Origin: Scleromatobacter sp038243995
GTDB lineage: Bacteria; Pseudomonadota; Gammaproteobacteria; Burkholderiales; Burkholderiaceae_C
Length of the DNA: 64,000 bases
Assembly: GCA_038243995.1 (NCBI GenBank)
Contig: JBBRTV010000027.1
Span: forward strand, 1 to 64,000
Direction of reading: 5' to 3'
Part shown: in pieces, positions 55,970 to 64,000 of the stretch
How positions within the stretch are numbered: the stretch's first letter is position 1
Layout of the letters: every line of letters starts with the position of its first letter
The notes under the pieces: generated by a model
Seen by the model: only the letters and a program-made list of their open reading frames with translations
Told to the model about the DNA's origin: nothing
Databases searched by the model: none
Made by a program: the position numbers and the translations under genes

Positions 55970-57238
55970 ATGAATTCCACTTCGCAAGATTCCAGCCCCG
56001 CTGATTCCAGGCGCGAGGCCTCGCCCGCCTGGCCGGTCACCGACCGCGTCCACGAGGCGATGGCTGTCAGCCTGCGCGGCTGCGACGAGTTGCTGCCCAC
56101 GGTCGACTGGTTGAAGAAGCTCGCCCGCTCTGAGGCGACCGGCACGCCGCTGCGCATCAAGCTCGGGCTCGATCCGACTGCGCCCGACATCCACGTCGGC
56201 CACACCGTGGTACTCAACAAGATGCGCCAGCTCCAGGATCTCGGTCACCAGGTGATCTTCCTGATCGGCGACTTCACCTCGCAGATCGGCGACCCGTCGG
56301 GCCGCAACTCGACGCGCCCGCCGCTCACCCGCGAGCAGATCGAGGCGAACGCGCAGACCTACTACGCCCAGGCGAGCATGGTGCTCGACCCCGCCAGGAC
56401 GGAGATCCGCTACAACAGCGAGTGGAGCGATCCGCTCGGCGCGCGCGGCATGATCCAGCTCGCGGCCAAGTACACGGTCGCGCGGATGATGGAGCGCGAC
56501 GACTTCGCCAAGCGCTTCGCGGCGCAGACTCCGATCAGCGTCCACGAATTCCTGTACCCGCTGATGCAGGGCTACGACTCGGTCGCGCTGAAGAGCGACC
56601 TGGAACTGGGCGGCACCGACCAGAAGTTCAACCTGCTCGTCGGCCGCCACCTGCAGCAGGAGTACGGCCAGGAGCCCCAGTGCATCCTGACGATGCCGCT
56701 GCTGGAGGGGCTGGACGGCATCGAGAAGATGTCGAAGTCGAAGAACAACTACATCGGCATCACCGAGCCCGCGAACACGATGTACGCGAAACTGCTCTCT
56801 ATCAGCGATGTGCTGATGTGGAAGTACTTCACGCTGCTGAGTTTTCGTTCCGAGGCGGAGATCGCCGCGCTGCGGGCCGAGGTCGGGGCAGGGCGCAACC
56901 CGAAGGACGCCAAGGTGATGCTCGCCAAGGAAATCACGACGCGCTTCCATTCGGCCGCAGCGGCCGCGGCGGCGGAGGTCGACTTCCAGAACCGCGCGAA
57001 GGGCGGCATCCCGGACGACATCCGCGAGCTGTCGCTGAGCGGCGCGCCCATGGGCATCGCCGCGTTGCTCAAGACGGCGGGCCTGGTCGAGTCCAACGGG
57101 GAAGGCAACCGGCTGATCGATCAGGGCGGCGTGCGCATCGACAGCATCGTGATCAGCGACAAGGGGCTCAAGATCCAGCCCGGCACCTACGACTTCCAGG
57201 TCGGCAAGCGCAAGTTCGCGCGCGTGACGCTGTCCTGA
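55970..57238 (+). CDS. tyrS: Tyrosyl-tRNA synthetase
   Basis: TyrS (422 residues) charges tRNA-Tyr. The class I signature is HVGH in DIHVGHTVVLNKM, and KMSKS is in GIEKMSKSKNN. The C-terminal S4-type RNA-binding domain contains GGVRIDSIVISDKGLKI. The first 30 residues precede the family core and could include a later start. Divergent from the M23 peptidase. Confidence 0.96.
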   Translation: MNSTSQDSSPADSRREASPAWPVTDRVHEAMAVSLRGCDELLPTVDWLKKLARSEATGTPLRIKLGLDPTAPDIHVGHTVVLNKMRQLQDLGHQVIFLIGDFTSQIGDPSGRNSTRPPLTREQIEANAQTYYAQASMVLDPARTEIRYNSEWSDPLGARGMIQLAAKYTVARMMERDDFAKRFAAQTPISVHEFLYPLMQGYDSVALKSDLELGGTDQKFNLLVGRHLQQEYGQEPQCILTMPLLEGLDGIEKMSKSKNNYIGITEPANTMYAKLLSISDVLMWKYFTLLSFRSEAEIAALRAEVGAGRNPKDAKVMLAKEITTRFHSAAAAAAAEVDFQNRAKGGIPDDIRELSLSGAPMGIAALLKTAGLVESNGEGNRLIDQGGVRIDSIVISDKGLKIQPGTYDFQVGKRKFARVTLS

Positions 57239-57296
57239 TCGCGCCCGGGCCGATCCCGCCCGCGAGGGGGGACGGCCGCCTCACTAAACTGCCGGC

Positions 57297-58217
57297 ATGA
57301 CTACGCCCAATCCCCCGTTCGAGTCGCTGCTGCGGCGCGCCGACCACCTGCTCGCGCGTCTCGAGACCCTGCTGCCGGCGCCGCCCGGCCCGCCCGACTG
57401 GTCGGCCTCGATCGCCTTCCGCTATCGCCGGCGTTCCCACGGCGCGTTCGGCGCGAGCGCGAGCGGCGGCATTCTCGAACCCGTGCGGCACGTGGCTCCG
57501 ATGGCGTTCGACGACCTGAAAGAGGTCGATGCCCAGAAGGAGCGCCTGCGTGCCAACACCGCGCAGTTCGTCGCCGGCCGCGCGGCCAACAACGTGTTGC
57601 TGACGGGCGCGCGCGGCACCGGCAAGAGCTCACTGATCAAGGCCTGCCTGCACGCATTCGCGCCGCGGGGGCTGCGGTTGATCGAGGTCGACAAGGCCGA
57701 CCTGGTCGACCTGCCCGGGATCGTCGACCAGATCGCCGCACGGCCCGAGCGCTTCATCGTCTACTGCGACGACCTGAGCTTCGACGAGGGCGAGCCCGGC
57801 TACAAGGCGCTCAAGTCCGTGCTCGACGGCTCGGTCTGCGCGGCATCCGACAACGTGCTGGTCTACGCGACGTCCAACCGGCGCCACCTGCTGCCCGAGA
57901 CCATGAAGGAGAACCTTGCCGCGACCCACGACGAGGACGGCGAACTCCACCCCGGCGAGGCGATCGAGGAGAAGATCTCGCTCTCCGAGCGCTTCGGCCT
58001 GTGGATCAGCTTCTACCCGTTCAGCCAGCCGGAGTACCTGGCGATCGTGGGCCAGTGGCTGCGCCACTTCGGGCTCGCCGACGACCAGGTCGCCGCGCTG
58101 CGCGGGGATGCGCTGGTGTGGGCGATCGAGCGCGGCTCGCGTTCTGGCAGGGTCGCCTGGCAGTTCGCGCGCGACCGCGCAGGGCGGCTGGCCGACCCGT
58201 CGGGTGCCGGCGCATGA
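57297..58217 (+). CDS. DUF815 family ATPase
   Basis: 306 residues of the DUF815 AAA-type ATPase family. Walker A is TGARGTGKSS near residue 103, and Walker B-like text is FIVYCDDLSFDEGEPGY. A conserved ISLSERFGLWISFYPF follows. Function not established. The stop overlaps the start of the Nudix gene by 4 bp (ATGA at 58214-58217), so they are coupled; it follows tyrS after 58 bp. Confidence 0.9.
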   Translation: MTTPNPPFESLLRRADHLLARLETLLPAPPGPPDWSASIAFRYRRRSHGAFGASASGGILEPVRHVAPMAFDDLKEVDAQKERLRANTAQFVAGRAANNVLLTGARGTGKSSLIKACLHAFAPRGLRLIEVDKADLVDLPGIVDQIAARPERFIVYCDDLSFDEGEPGYKALKSVLDGSVCAASDNVLVYATSNRRHLLPETMKENLAATHDEDGELHPGEAIEEKISLSERFGLWISFYPFSQPEYLAIVGQWLRHFGLADDQVAALRGDALVWAIERGSRSGRVAWQFARDRAGRLADPSGAGA

Positions 58218-58702
58218 GCCCCCGGTCGAAGGCGGCCGAGACGGCCATCATCGAGTCGGCCGATGCGCCCTCGCATTACGGGGAGCGGCCGGTCACGGAG
58301 GTCGCGGTAGGCGTGCTGGTCGATAGCGGGAAGCGCTTCCTGCTCACATCGCGTCCCGCGGGCAAGGTGTACGCCGGCTATTGGGAGTTCCCGGGCGGCA
58401 AGCTCGAAGCCGGCGAGACCGTGGAGCAGGCGCTGCGACGCGAACTGCACGAGGAGATCGGCATCACCATCGGCCACGCGGCGCCGTGGCGGGTGCTGAT
58501 GATGGACTACCCGCATGCCCGGGTGCGGCTCAACTTCTGCAAGGTGTTCGACTGGGCGGGCGAGTTCGAGATGCGCGAGGGCCAGCAGATGGCCTGGGAG
58601 ACGTTGCCCGTGCGCAGCGCGCCGGTGCTGCCCGGCACGATCCCCGTGCTCGACTGGTTCGCGCAGGAGCGCGGATTCGACGGCGCGACCCACGTCGACT
58701 GA
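58214..58702 (+). CDS. mutT: MutT-like Nudix hydrolase
   Basis: 162 residues. The Nudix box GX5EX7REUXEEXGU is complete: GGKLEAGETVEQAL then RRELHEEIGI. The nearest function is MutT, which removes 8-oxo-dGTP from the nucleotide pool; short extra N-terminal text of about 30 residues. Coupled to the DUF815 ATPase. The symbol is by similarity and specificity is not proven. Confidence 0.8.
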   Translation: MSPRSKAAETAIIESADAPSHYGERPVTEVAVGVLVDSGKRFLLTSRPAGKVYAGYWEFPGGKLEAGETVEQALRRELHEEIGITIGHAAPWRVLMMDYPHARVRLNFCKVFDWAGEFEMREGQQMAWETLPVRSAPVLPGTIPVLDWFAQERGFDGATHVD

Positions 58703-58716
58703 CGGCTCCCGACGGG

Positions 58717-58740
58717 CAGGGCGGCGCCGGCGCCGCCCTG
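58717..58740. terminator. Perfect inverted repeat after mutT
   Basis: CAGGGCGGCG (58717-58726), CCGG and CGCCGCCCTG (58731-58740) make a ten-base palindrome between convergent mutT and the DUF11 lipoprotein gene. The centre can pair too. It has no T-run, so it may slow transcription or be a weak terminator in either direction. Confidence 0.45.
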
Positions 58741-58746
58741 CGGCGC

Positions 58747-60552
58747 TTACGGAGCGAGCGGGCGCTTGCCAGCCGCGCTGGCCGCGCCCGCCGCGACGGG
58801 CGGCGCGGGCGCCCAGACGTCCAGCGTGCCTGCGGCTGGGCCGTTGTTGGCCCCGACGACGAGCACCAGCGGATCGTTCTCCAGCACATACAGGAACGCG
58901 CCGTCCGTGGAGCGCACGCCGCCGCGCAGGTCGAGCGGCGCGGACGTGCCCTGAACCGCGATGACTGCATTCTCGGCGTAGGTGCTGGCGTCGTCGCGCG
59001 TCCAGGCCGCCCGGTAAGAAACGTCGGTCAACTCGAGCGAGCCCGCCGCGCCGGTCGAGCTGGCGCCGAGGAAGCTGCCGCCCATGGGCAGGGCGTTGTC
59101 GGTGAGCCCCACGCCGAACACCGTGCAGCCACACACTGCGTCGGTCTCGGCGCGCAGGTAGATCAGCGTGCCCAGCGACTGCGCCACGCGGAAATGGATC
59201 GTGTCGCCGCTGACCGCGTCCACGCCGGTGATGTCGCTGCCGGCGAAGCCGAGGGCGTAGCTGCGCAGCAGCGGCGTGGGGCAGGTTGCGACCGTGAAGA
59301 TCTGCGTGGCCGCGGCGCAGTCGGTCAGCGTGGCGGCGCCGTCGAAGGCGAAACCGTCGATGGTGGTCGTGCTGGTGCCGCCGGTCGTCGCCATGCCGAA
59401 CGCGGTGAACGGCAGCGTGCCGAGTTCGGCGGGCGTCGTCGCGAAAGTGCGTGCCGCGACGAAAGGGCGCGTGCCGCTGCCGAAATCGAAACCGCCGACC
59501 ATGAGTTCGGCCGCCGTTGCGCGCAGGCTCGAGTTGCCGGAGATGACGTAGGTCGCGTCGTCCGTCGTCGTCAGCGCGCCGCTGCGGCTGAAGCCGGCAC
59601 CCGCGACCGAGTAGGTGAGCGCATCGAGGTCGACCGCCAGCGTGTAGGTCTGTCCCGTGCCCGCAACCATCTGGTACGTGCCGCTGCGCAGGTCGACCGC
59701 GGTAGTGGTGGCCACAGCCGTCAGCGCGCCCACCAGGTTGTCGGACTTGACGCTGACCTCGCTCGTGATCAGGCCCCGCGCGGCGAAGGGCACGGTGACC
59801 GGGACGGTCAGCGAGAGGGCGCCGCCGGAGGGCAGGAGCGGCACGGCGAGCGGGAAACTCGTCTCGGCCGGGCAGGTTGCGCCCCCTGTGGCGACGCAGG
59901 TCAGCGGGCCGGCCACGATCTTGTCGGTGAGTTGGTTGGCGATCTTCACGCCGGTTTCGTCGCCAGTGCCGTTGTTGGCGACCGTCGCGATGAAATTCAC
60001 CGTCGTTCCCGCGCCGACGGTGGTTGCCGACGCGACGTTCGAGACGTTGAGGGTGGAGCTGTGTGCCCGGGCTTCGGCGGTTGCCGTGTTGTTGGCGGTG
60101 ACGCGGTCGGTCGCCGCGGTGACTGTCGTCGATTCGAAGATCGTCGCGTCGGTACCGGCGGTGACGACGCTCTGGATCGTCAGGGTGATCGAGGCGTCGA
60201 CCGCAAGCTGCGTGAGCGACATCGAGGCGCCGATCAGCTTCGGACAGGCGGCCGTCGCCGACGCCGCGCATTTAACGGAGGTGATCGTCGAACTCGCATC
60301 GACGATGTCGCTGATCGTGATCGCGTTCGCGATCGCCGGGCCGGCATTCGTGATGGTGACCGTCCAGGTGGCCGTCTGGCCGCCGGCGACGATGTCGGAC
60401 GGTCCCGTGACGGCGACCACGAGGTCGCTCGCCGTGGACGGGGGCGGCGGCGTCGGCGTGGGGGCGGTCGACCCACCGCCGCAGGCGGCGAGGGCGTCGA
60501 GCGCGATCGCCGCGCAAAGGATCCGCACGCGGCGGAGCGACGGGGTGGTCAT
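58747..60552 (-). CDS. DUF11-domain surface lipoprotein
   Basis: 601 residues. A lipoprotein signal ends in LAACGGGS, followed by a Pro/Thr linker. Two DUF11-like (Ig-type beta) repeats follow, TVTITNAGPAIANAITISD near residue 64 and VNFIATVANNGTGDETGVKI near residue 185. The remainder is a Thr/Ser/Ala/Gly-rich beta region without catalytic motif. Likely exposed on the outer membrane with an adhesive or structural role. It stands alone; 218 bp separate it from hisI, and a palindrome follows it. Confidence 0.75.
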   Translation of the reverse strand: MTTPSLRRVRILCAAIALDALAACGGGSTAPTPTPPPPSTASDLVVAVTGPSDIVAGGQTATWTVTITNAGPAIANAITISDIVDASSTITSVKCAASATAACPKLIGASMSLTQLAVDASITLTIQSVVTAGTDATIFESTTVTAATDRVTANNTATAEARAHSSTLNVSNVASATTVGAGTTVNFIATVANNGTGDETGVKIANQLTDKIVAGPLTCVATGGATCPAETSFPLAVPLLPSGGALSLTVPVTVPFAARGLITSEVSVKSDNLVGALTAVATTTAVDLRSGTYQMVAGTGQTYTLAVDLDALTYSVAGAGFSRSGALTTTDDATYVISGNSSLRATAAELMVGGFDFGSGTRPFVAARTFATTPAELGTLPFTAFGMATTGGTSTTTIDGFAFDGAATLTDCAAATQIFTVATCPTPLLRSYALGFAGSDITGVDAVSGDTIHFRVAQSLGTLIYLRAETDAVCGCTVFGVGLTDNALPMGGSFLGASSTGAAGSLELTDVSYRAAWTRDDASTYAENAVIAVQGTSAPLDLRGGVRSTDGAFLYVLENDPLVLVVGANNGPAAGTLDVWAPAPPVAAGAASAAGKRPLAP

Positions 60553-60770
60553 GGTCGAACTCCCTCTTGTTCAGGTGAGCCGCGCTATGCGAGGCGGTGC
60601 GGATTGCGTAAGCCGCCGCCGAAGGCGTCGCGGTGGCGGATCGCTCCGGTTCTTTGGCTGCGATTCTAGTGGCCGGGATCGGGCGTTTTCGCAGGGGCCA
60701 GATGTAAACGTGAGTCGATATCGAGGCAGGCGCGAGGGTTCTCCCGGGTGTCGTTCGCTACACTGCGATC

Positions 60771-61160
60771 ATGACTTGGCTTGATGACATCAAATGGGAT
60801 CGCGACGGCCTCGTGCCGGTCATCGCGCAGGAACGCGGGAGCGGCGACGTGCTCATGTTCGCGTGGATGAATCGCGAGGCGCTCGCACGCACCGCGGAGT
60901 CGCAGCGCGCGGTGTACTGGAGCCGTTCGCGCCAGAAGCTGTGGGCCAAGGGCGAGGAGTCCGGCCACGCCCAGCAGGTGCACCAGATCCGGCTCGACTG
61001 CGACAACGACGTCGTGCTGCTCGAGGTCACCCAGCTCGGCCACCATCCCGGCATCGCGTGCCATACCGGCCGCCACAGCTGCTTCTTCCAGAAGCTCGAG
61101 CAAGGCGCGTGGACGGCGGTCGAGCCGGTGCTGAAGGATCCGGAGACGATCTACCGATGA
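60771..61160 (+). CDS. hisI: Phosphoribosyl-AMP cyclohydrolase
   Basis: HisI opens the adenine ring of PR-AMP, the third step of histidine synthesis. 129 residues as a separate protein, not fused to HisE as in E. coli. It has WSRSRQKLWAKGEESGH, and the metal-binding DCDNDVVLLEV and CHTGRHSCF. The stop overlaps the hisE start (ATGA at 61157-61160). Confidence 0.96.
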   Translation: MTWLDDIKWDRDGLVPVIAQERGSGDVLMFAWMNREALARTAESQRAVYWSRSRQKLWAKGEESGHAQQVHQIRLDCDNDVVLLEVTQLGHHPGIACHTGRHSCFFQKLEQGAWTAVEPVLKDPETIYR

Positions 61161-61549
61161 CACAGGCCCACCCCCCGCCCGAACGAATACCGATGAACGG
61201 CAATGACACCCTGGCGCGCCTTGCGGCCGTGCTCGAATCGCGCAAGCCCGCGAACGGCGGCGACCCGGCGACCAGCTATGTCGCACGCCTGTTCGACAAG
61301 GGCACCGACGCGATCCTCAAGAAGATCGGCGAGGAAGCCACCGAGGCCGTGATGGCGGCCAAGGACGGCGACGCCAGGAAGATCGTCTACGAAGTGGCCG
61401 ACCTGTGGTTCCACTCGATGGTCGCGCTCAGCCATTTCGGCCTGTCGCCCGCCGACGTGCTGGCGGAGCTCGAGCGTCGCGAAGGGCTGTCGGGCCTCGA
61501 GGAGTTCGCGTTGCGCAAGTCGCAGCAGCGCGACGCCGAGTCGAAGTGA
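61157..61549 (+). CDS. hisE: Phosphoribosyl-ATP pyrophosphatase
   Basis: HisE removes pyrophosphate from PR-ATP, the second histidine step. 130 residues from the coupled ATG at 61157; an internal ATG at 61193 (MNGNDTLARL) is also credible and is where homology begins. The family core reads SYVARLFDKGTDAILKKIGE, EATEAVMAAKDGD and VYEVADLWFH. Follows hisI; the pair is part of a dispersed his operon end common in betaproteobacteria. Confidence 0.95.
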   Translation: MTQAHPPPERIPMNGNDTLARLAAVLESRKPANGGDPATSYVARLFDKGTDAILKKIGEEATEAVMAAKDGDARKIVYEVADLWFHSMVALSHFGLSPADVLAELERREGLSGLEEFALRKSQQRDAESK

Positions 61550-61565
61550 ACTGCAGGAGCCGGCC

Positions 61566-61928
61566 ATGACCCTGGAAATCCCGTCCGAACCGAACCCCTG
61601 CCTGCAGGATGAGCCGCGCACGCTCACCCACGTCCTCTACGGGCTCCATACGCTCACGTGGTTCTCCGGCGGCATCTTCTCGGTGATCGCCATCATCGTG
61701 AACATGATCAAGTTCGCCGACCTGCCCGACGATTTCTACCGCAGCCACTGGCGCTGGCAGGCGCGCACGTTCTGGTTCGCGCTCGTCGCGTTCGTGCTCA
61801 CGACGCCGCTGTGGTTCCTGTTCGTGCTGCCCGGCTGGATCGCCTGGACGATCGTCGGGCTGTGGTACCTGTACAGGTGCCTGCGCGGCTGGATCAATTT
61901 CAACGACGGCCGCGCGATGCCCGCCTGA
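61566..61928 (+). CDS. DUF4870-type small membrane protein
   Basis: 120 residues with three membrane segments (LTWFSGGIFSVIAIIVNMI, FWFALVAFVLTTPLWFLFV and IAWTIVGLWYLYRCLRG). Conserved member of the HisE-HinT-Tat neighbourhood of betaproteobacteria, function unknown. The gene starts 16 bp after hisE and is followed by the HIT gene after 22 bp. Confidence 0.8.
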   Translation: MTLEIPSEPNPCLQDEPRTLTHVLYGLHTLTWFSGGIFSVIAIIVNMIKFADLPDDFYRSHWRWQARTFWFALVAFVLTTPLWFLFVLPGWIAWTIVGLWYLYRCLRGWINFNDGRAMPA

Positions 61929-61950
61929 GCGCGAGAACGGAACCAATCCC

Positions 61951-62298
61951 ATGAGTCACGATCCCAACTGCCTCTTCTGCAAGATCGTCGCCGGCACCAT
62001 CCCGTCCCGCAAGGCGCACGAGGACGACGAAATCCTCGCCTTCCACGACATCGCGCCCTGGGCGCCGGTGCACCTGCTGCTCATTCCCAAGCGCCACATC
62101 GCGTCGATGGCCGACGTGGTCGAGTCCGACAGCGGCGTGCTGGGGCGCATGATGGCGATGGCGCCGAAGCTGATGCTCGACAACGGCGCGATGAACGGCT
62201 TCCGCATCGTGGTCAACACCGGGGTCGACGGCGGCCAGGAAGTGCCCCACCTGCACCTGCACGCGATCGGCGGACCGCGCCCGTGGGCCAAGGGGTGA
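61951..62298 (+). CDS. HIT family protein (HinT-like)
   Basis: 115 residues; a nucleotide hydrolase/transferase fold of HinT type that cleaves adenosine phosphoramidates. The HIT motif is HLHLHAIGG near residue 97. An N-terminal CLFCKIVAG is typical of HinT. Lies 72 bp before tatA in the conserved his-hinT-tat order. Confidence 0.93.
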   Translation: MSHDPNCLFCKIVAGTIPSRKAHEDDEILAFHDIAPWAPVHLLLIPKRHIASMADVVESDSGVLGRMMAMAPKLMLDNGAMNGFRIVVNTGVDGGQEVPHLHLHAIGGPRPWAKG

Positions 62299-62371
62299 AT
62301 TGACGCGCGGCAAGCGCCGTGCGACCCCCGTCACCTTAGAATGGCAGGAGTTCCTGCCTTGGAGAATAGTT

Positions 62372-62608
62372 ATGGGATCGTTCAGCATCTGGCATTGGCT
62401 GATCGTGTTGTTGGTGGTCGTGCTGATCTTCGGCACCAAGAAGCTGAAGAACATCGGCAGCGACCTCGGCTCCGCGGTCAAGGGTTTCAAGGACGGCGTG
62501 CGCGACGGCACCACCGGCGACGTACCTCCGGTACCGCCGCAGCAAGTGCCGGGCACGCCCCCGCGCGACGCGAACACCGTCGATGTCGAGACGAAGACCC
62601 GTCCTTGA
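62372..62608 (+). CDS. tatA: Sec-independent translocase protein TatA
   Basis: TatA forms the translocation pore for folded twin-arginine proteins. 78 residues from the ATG at 62372. One membrane segment (WHWLIVLLVVVLIFGTKKL) is followed by the amphipathic helix LKNIGSDLGSAVKGFKDGV and a Pro-rich tail. First of tatABC. The molybdenum hydroxylase here carries a Tat signal and is a plausible client. Confidence 0.97.
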   Translation: MGSFSIWHWLIVLLVVVLIFGTKKLKNIGSDLGSAVKGFKDGVRDGTTGDVPPVPPQQVPGTPPRDANTVDVETKTRP

Positions 62609-62663
62609 GATGGCGGCCCCCCGTTCGTCTCGCGGGCTCGCCCGATCCATTCGCTGACCCCGC

Positions 62664-63173
62664 ATGATCGATTTCGGTTTCGACAAACTCGCGCTGATCG
62701 GCGCGGTGGCGCTCATCGTCATCGGGCCCGAGAAGCTGCCGCGCGTGGCACGCACCGTGGGCACCCTGCTCGGCAAGGCGCAACGTTATGTGGCCGACGT
62801 CAAGGCCGAGGTCAACCGCTCGATCGAGCTCGAGGAGCTTCAGAAGGTGAAGTCCCAGTTCGAGACGGCGGCGCGCGACGTCCAGCAGACCGTGAACAAG
62901 GAGTTCAACGAAGCGCGCACCGGCGTCGAGAACAGCCTGTCGCCGCCGGCCGGCGCGCTGGCCACCGACGAACAGGCGATGACCGCGCGGGGCGCCGACG
63001 CCTGGCACGGCCACGCGAGCGCGGCCTACAAGGCCCCGAAGAAGAACTGGCGCCTGAAGCGCTCGGCCGTTCCGGCCTGGTACAAGCAGCGGGCGGGCGT
63101 GCGCATGCATGCGCAATCGGGCGCCGCCCGCGTCGCCCGCTTCCGTCCGCGGCGCAGCGGGGGCGCGATTTGA
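62664..63173 (+). CDS. tatB: Sec-independent translocase protein TatB
   Basis: TatB with TatC binds the signal peptide. 169 residues: membrane segment ALIGAVALIVIGPEKLPRVA with the conserved Glu-Lys-Leu-Pro, a long amphipathic helix (DVKAEVNRSIELEELQKVKS), and a basic C-terminal extension that ends RFRPRRSGGAI, longer than in E. coli as often in Burkholderiales. 55 bp after tatA. Confidence 0.96.
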   Translation: MIDFGFDKLALIGAVALIVIGPEKLPRVARTVGTLLGKAQRYVADVKAEVNRSIELEELQKVKSQFETAARDVQQTVNKEFNEARTGVENSLSPPAGALATDEQAMTARGADAWHGHASAAYKAPKKNWRLKRSAVPAWYKQRAGVRMHAQSGAARVARFRPRRSGGAI

Positions 63174-63223
63174 CGGCCGGCCCGGCGTCCGTGTCGCGCG
63201 CCCTTCCCGAAAGCCGCTGAACC

Positions 63224-63997
63224 ATGGCGATTCCCGACGAGCTCGACGGCACCGAGCAGCCCTTTGTCGCGCATCTGGTCGAGTTGCGCGATCGCCTCGT
63301 GCGTGCGCTGATCGCGGTCGGCATCGTGTTCGGCATCCTGTCGTTCTTTCCCGGCCCCTCCGCGCTGTACGACCTGCTCGCCCGGCCGCTGGTCGCCCAG
63401 TTGCCGGCGGGCGCGCACCTGATCGCGACCAACGTGATCTCGCCGTTCCTGGTGCCGCTCAAGATCACGCTGCTGGCCTCGTTCCTGTGCGCACTGCCCT
63501 ACGTGCTCTACCAGATCTGGGCGTTCGTCGCGCCCGGGCTCTACAACCACGAGAAGCGCCTGATCCTGCCGCTGGTGGTGTCGAGCACCGTGCTGTTCCT
63601 CGCCGGGGTCGCGTTCTGCTACTTCTTCGTGTTCGGCAAGGTGTTCCACTTCATCCAGAGCTTCGCGCCCAAGAGCATCACCGCCGCGCCTGACATCGAG
63701 GCCTACCTCGGCTTCGTGCTGACGATGTTCCTCGCGTTCGGCGCCACCTTCGAGGTGCCGATCGTCGTCGTCGTGCTGGCGCGGCTGGGCGTGGTCAGCG
63801 TCGAGAAGATGAAGTCCTTCCGCGGCTACTTCATCGTCATCGCGTTCATCGTGGCGGCGGTCATCACGCCGCCCGACATCGTCTCGCAACTCTCGCTCGC
63901 GATCCCGATGTGCCTGCTCTACGAGGTCGGACTCTGGGCCGCCCACCTCACGGTCAAGCCCAAGCGGCCCGAAGACGCGGACGCGGCGACGACCTGA
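63224..63997 (+). CDS. tatC: Sec-independent translocase protein TatC
   Basis: TatC is the six-span membrane receptor of the Tat translocase. 257 residues; family text HLVELRDRLVRALIAVGI, FLCALPYVLYQIWAFVAPGL, and VAAVITPPDIVSQLSLAIPM are seen. The gene is complete and ends 3 bp before the window edge. Closes the tatABC operon. Confidence 0.97.
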   Translation: MAIPDELDGTEQPFVAHLVELRDRLVRALIAVGIVFGILSFFPGPSALYDLLARPLVAQLPAGAHLIATNVISPFLVPLKITLLASFLCALPYVLYQIWAFVAPGLYNHEKRLILPLVVSSTVLFLAGVAFCYFFVFGKVFHFIQSFAPKSITAAPDIEAYLGFVLTMFLAFGATFEVPIVVVVLARLGVVSVEKMKSFRGYFIVIAFIVAAVITPPDIVSQLSLAIPMCLLYEVGLWAAHLTVKPKRPEDADAATT

Positions 63998-64000
63998 CGC

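Overview
The window reads as about 64 kb of high-GC (roughly two-thirds G+C or more) chromosome from a betaproteobacterium, most likely order Burkholderiales; the family cannot be fixed by eye. The main reasons are the gene neighbourhoods: dapF-DUF484-xerC, tandem lpxL genes divergent from metK, ahcY-metF behind an S-adenosylhomocysteine riboswitch, rplM-rpsI followed by a bactofilin, erpA, anmK, an M23 peptidase and tyrS, and separate hisI and hisE leading into hinT and tatABC. Codon use, the foldase-dependent lipase pair and the protein sequences fit this. Almost all of it is housekeeping chromosome.

Left edge (1-1627): this segment is visibly poorer in G+C and is accessory. It ends in three 20-bp-spaced repeats and a terminal ACA, lying 23 bp past the glmS stop codon. 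That is the position and the repeat structure of the glmS-proximal end of a Tn7-like transposon at attTn7. Inside it are a fragment of a plasmid RPA-type replication initiator, joined near base 141 to the 3' part of an unrelated zinc-ribbon gene.

1651-16614: glmS; a divergent Lrp/AsnC regulator; the rRNA methyltransferase rlmI; an orphan histidine kinase; a PAF-acetylhydrolase-like lipoprotein; an M48 membrane protease next to a 123-bp tandem repeat; a sugar epimerase/isomerase; a DUF2145 protein with a small coupled partner; and the dapF-DUF484-xerC operon. 16701-25768: a periplasmic molybdenum hydroxylase (two subunits plus a three-haem cytochrome c) with a TetR regulator, a ferritin-like predicted hydrolase, small secreted proteins and an LD-carboxypeptidase-family peptidase.

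25812-39001: largely envelope genes. Two lipid A acyltransferases face metK, whose stop codon overlaps a PagL-type lipid A deacylase. A minus-strand run (PAP2 phosphatase, flippase-like membrane protein, GT2 glycosyltransferase, ArnT-like transferase with a very long proline-rich N-terminus, second PAP2 phosphatase) looks like a lipid-linked sugar module. 39077-49809: SAH riboswitch-ahcY-metF, htpG behind a sigma-32-type promoter, queE-queD, lipase with foldase, a Crp/Fnr regulator, srkA-like kinase and an acetyltransferase.

50311-63997: ribosomal proteins L13 and S9, a coiled-coil membrane protein, bactofilin, erpA, anmK, M23 peptidase, tyrS, a DUF815 ATPase with a Nudix hydrolase, a DUF11-type surface lipoprotein, hisI, hisE, a DUF4870 protein, a HIT protein and the complete tatABC translocase. 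The SAM cycle is well covered: metK makes SAM, rlmI and others consume it, ahcY removes SAH and metF regenerates methyl-THF. No tRNA, rRNA, CRISPR array or complete insertion sequence was seen.
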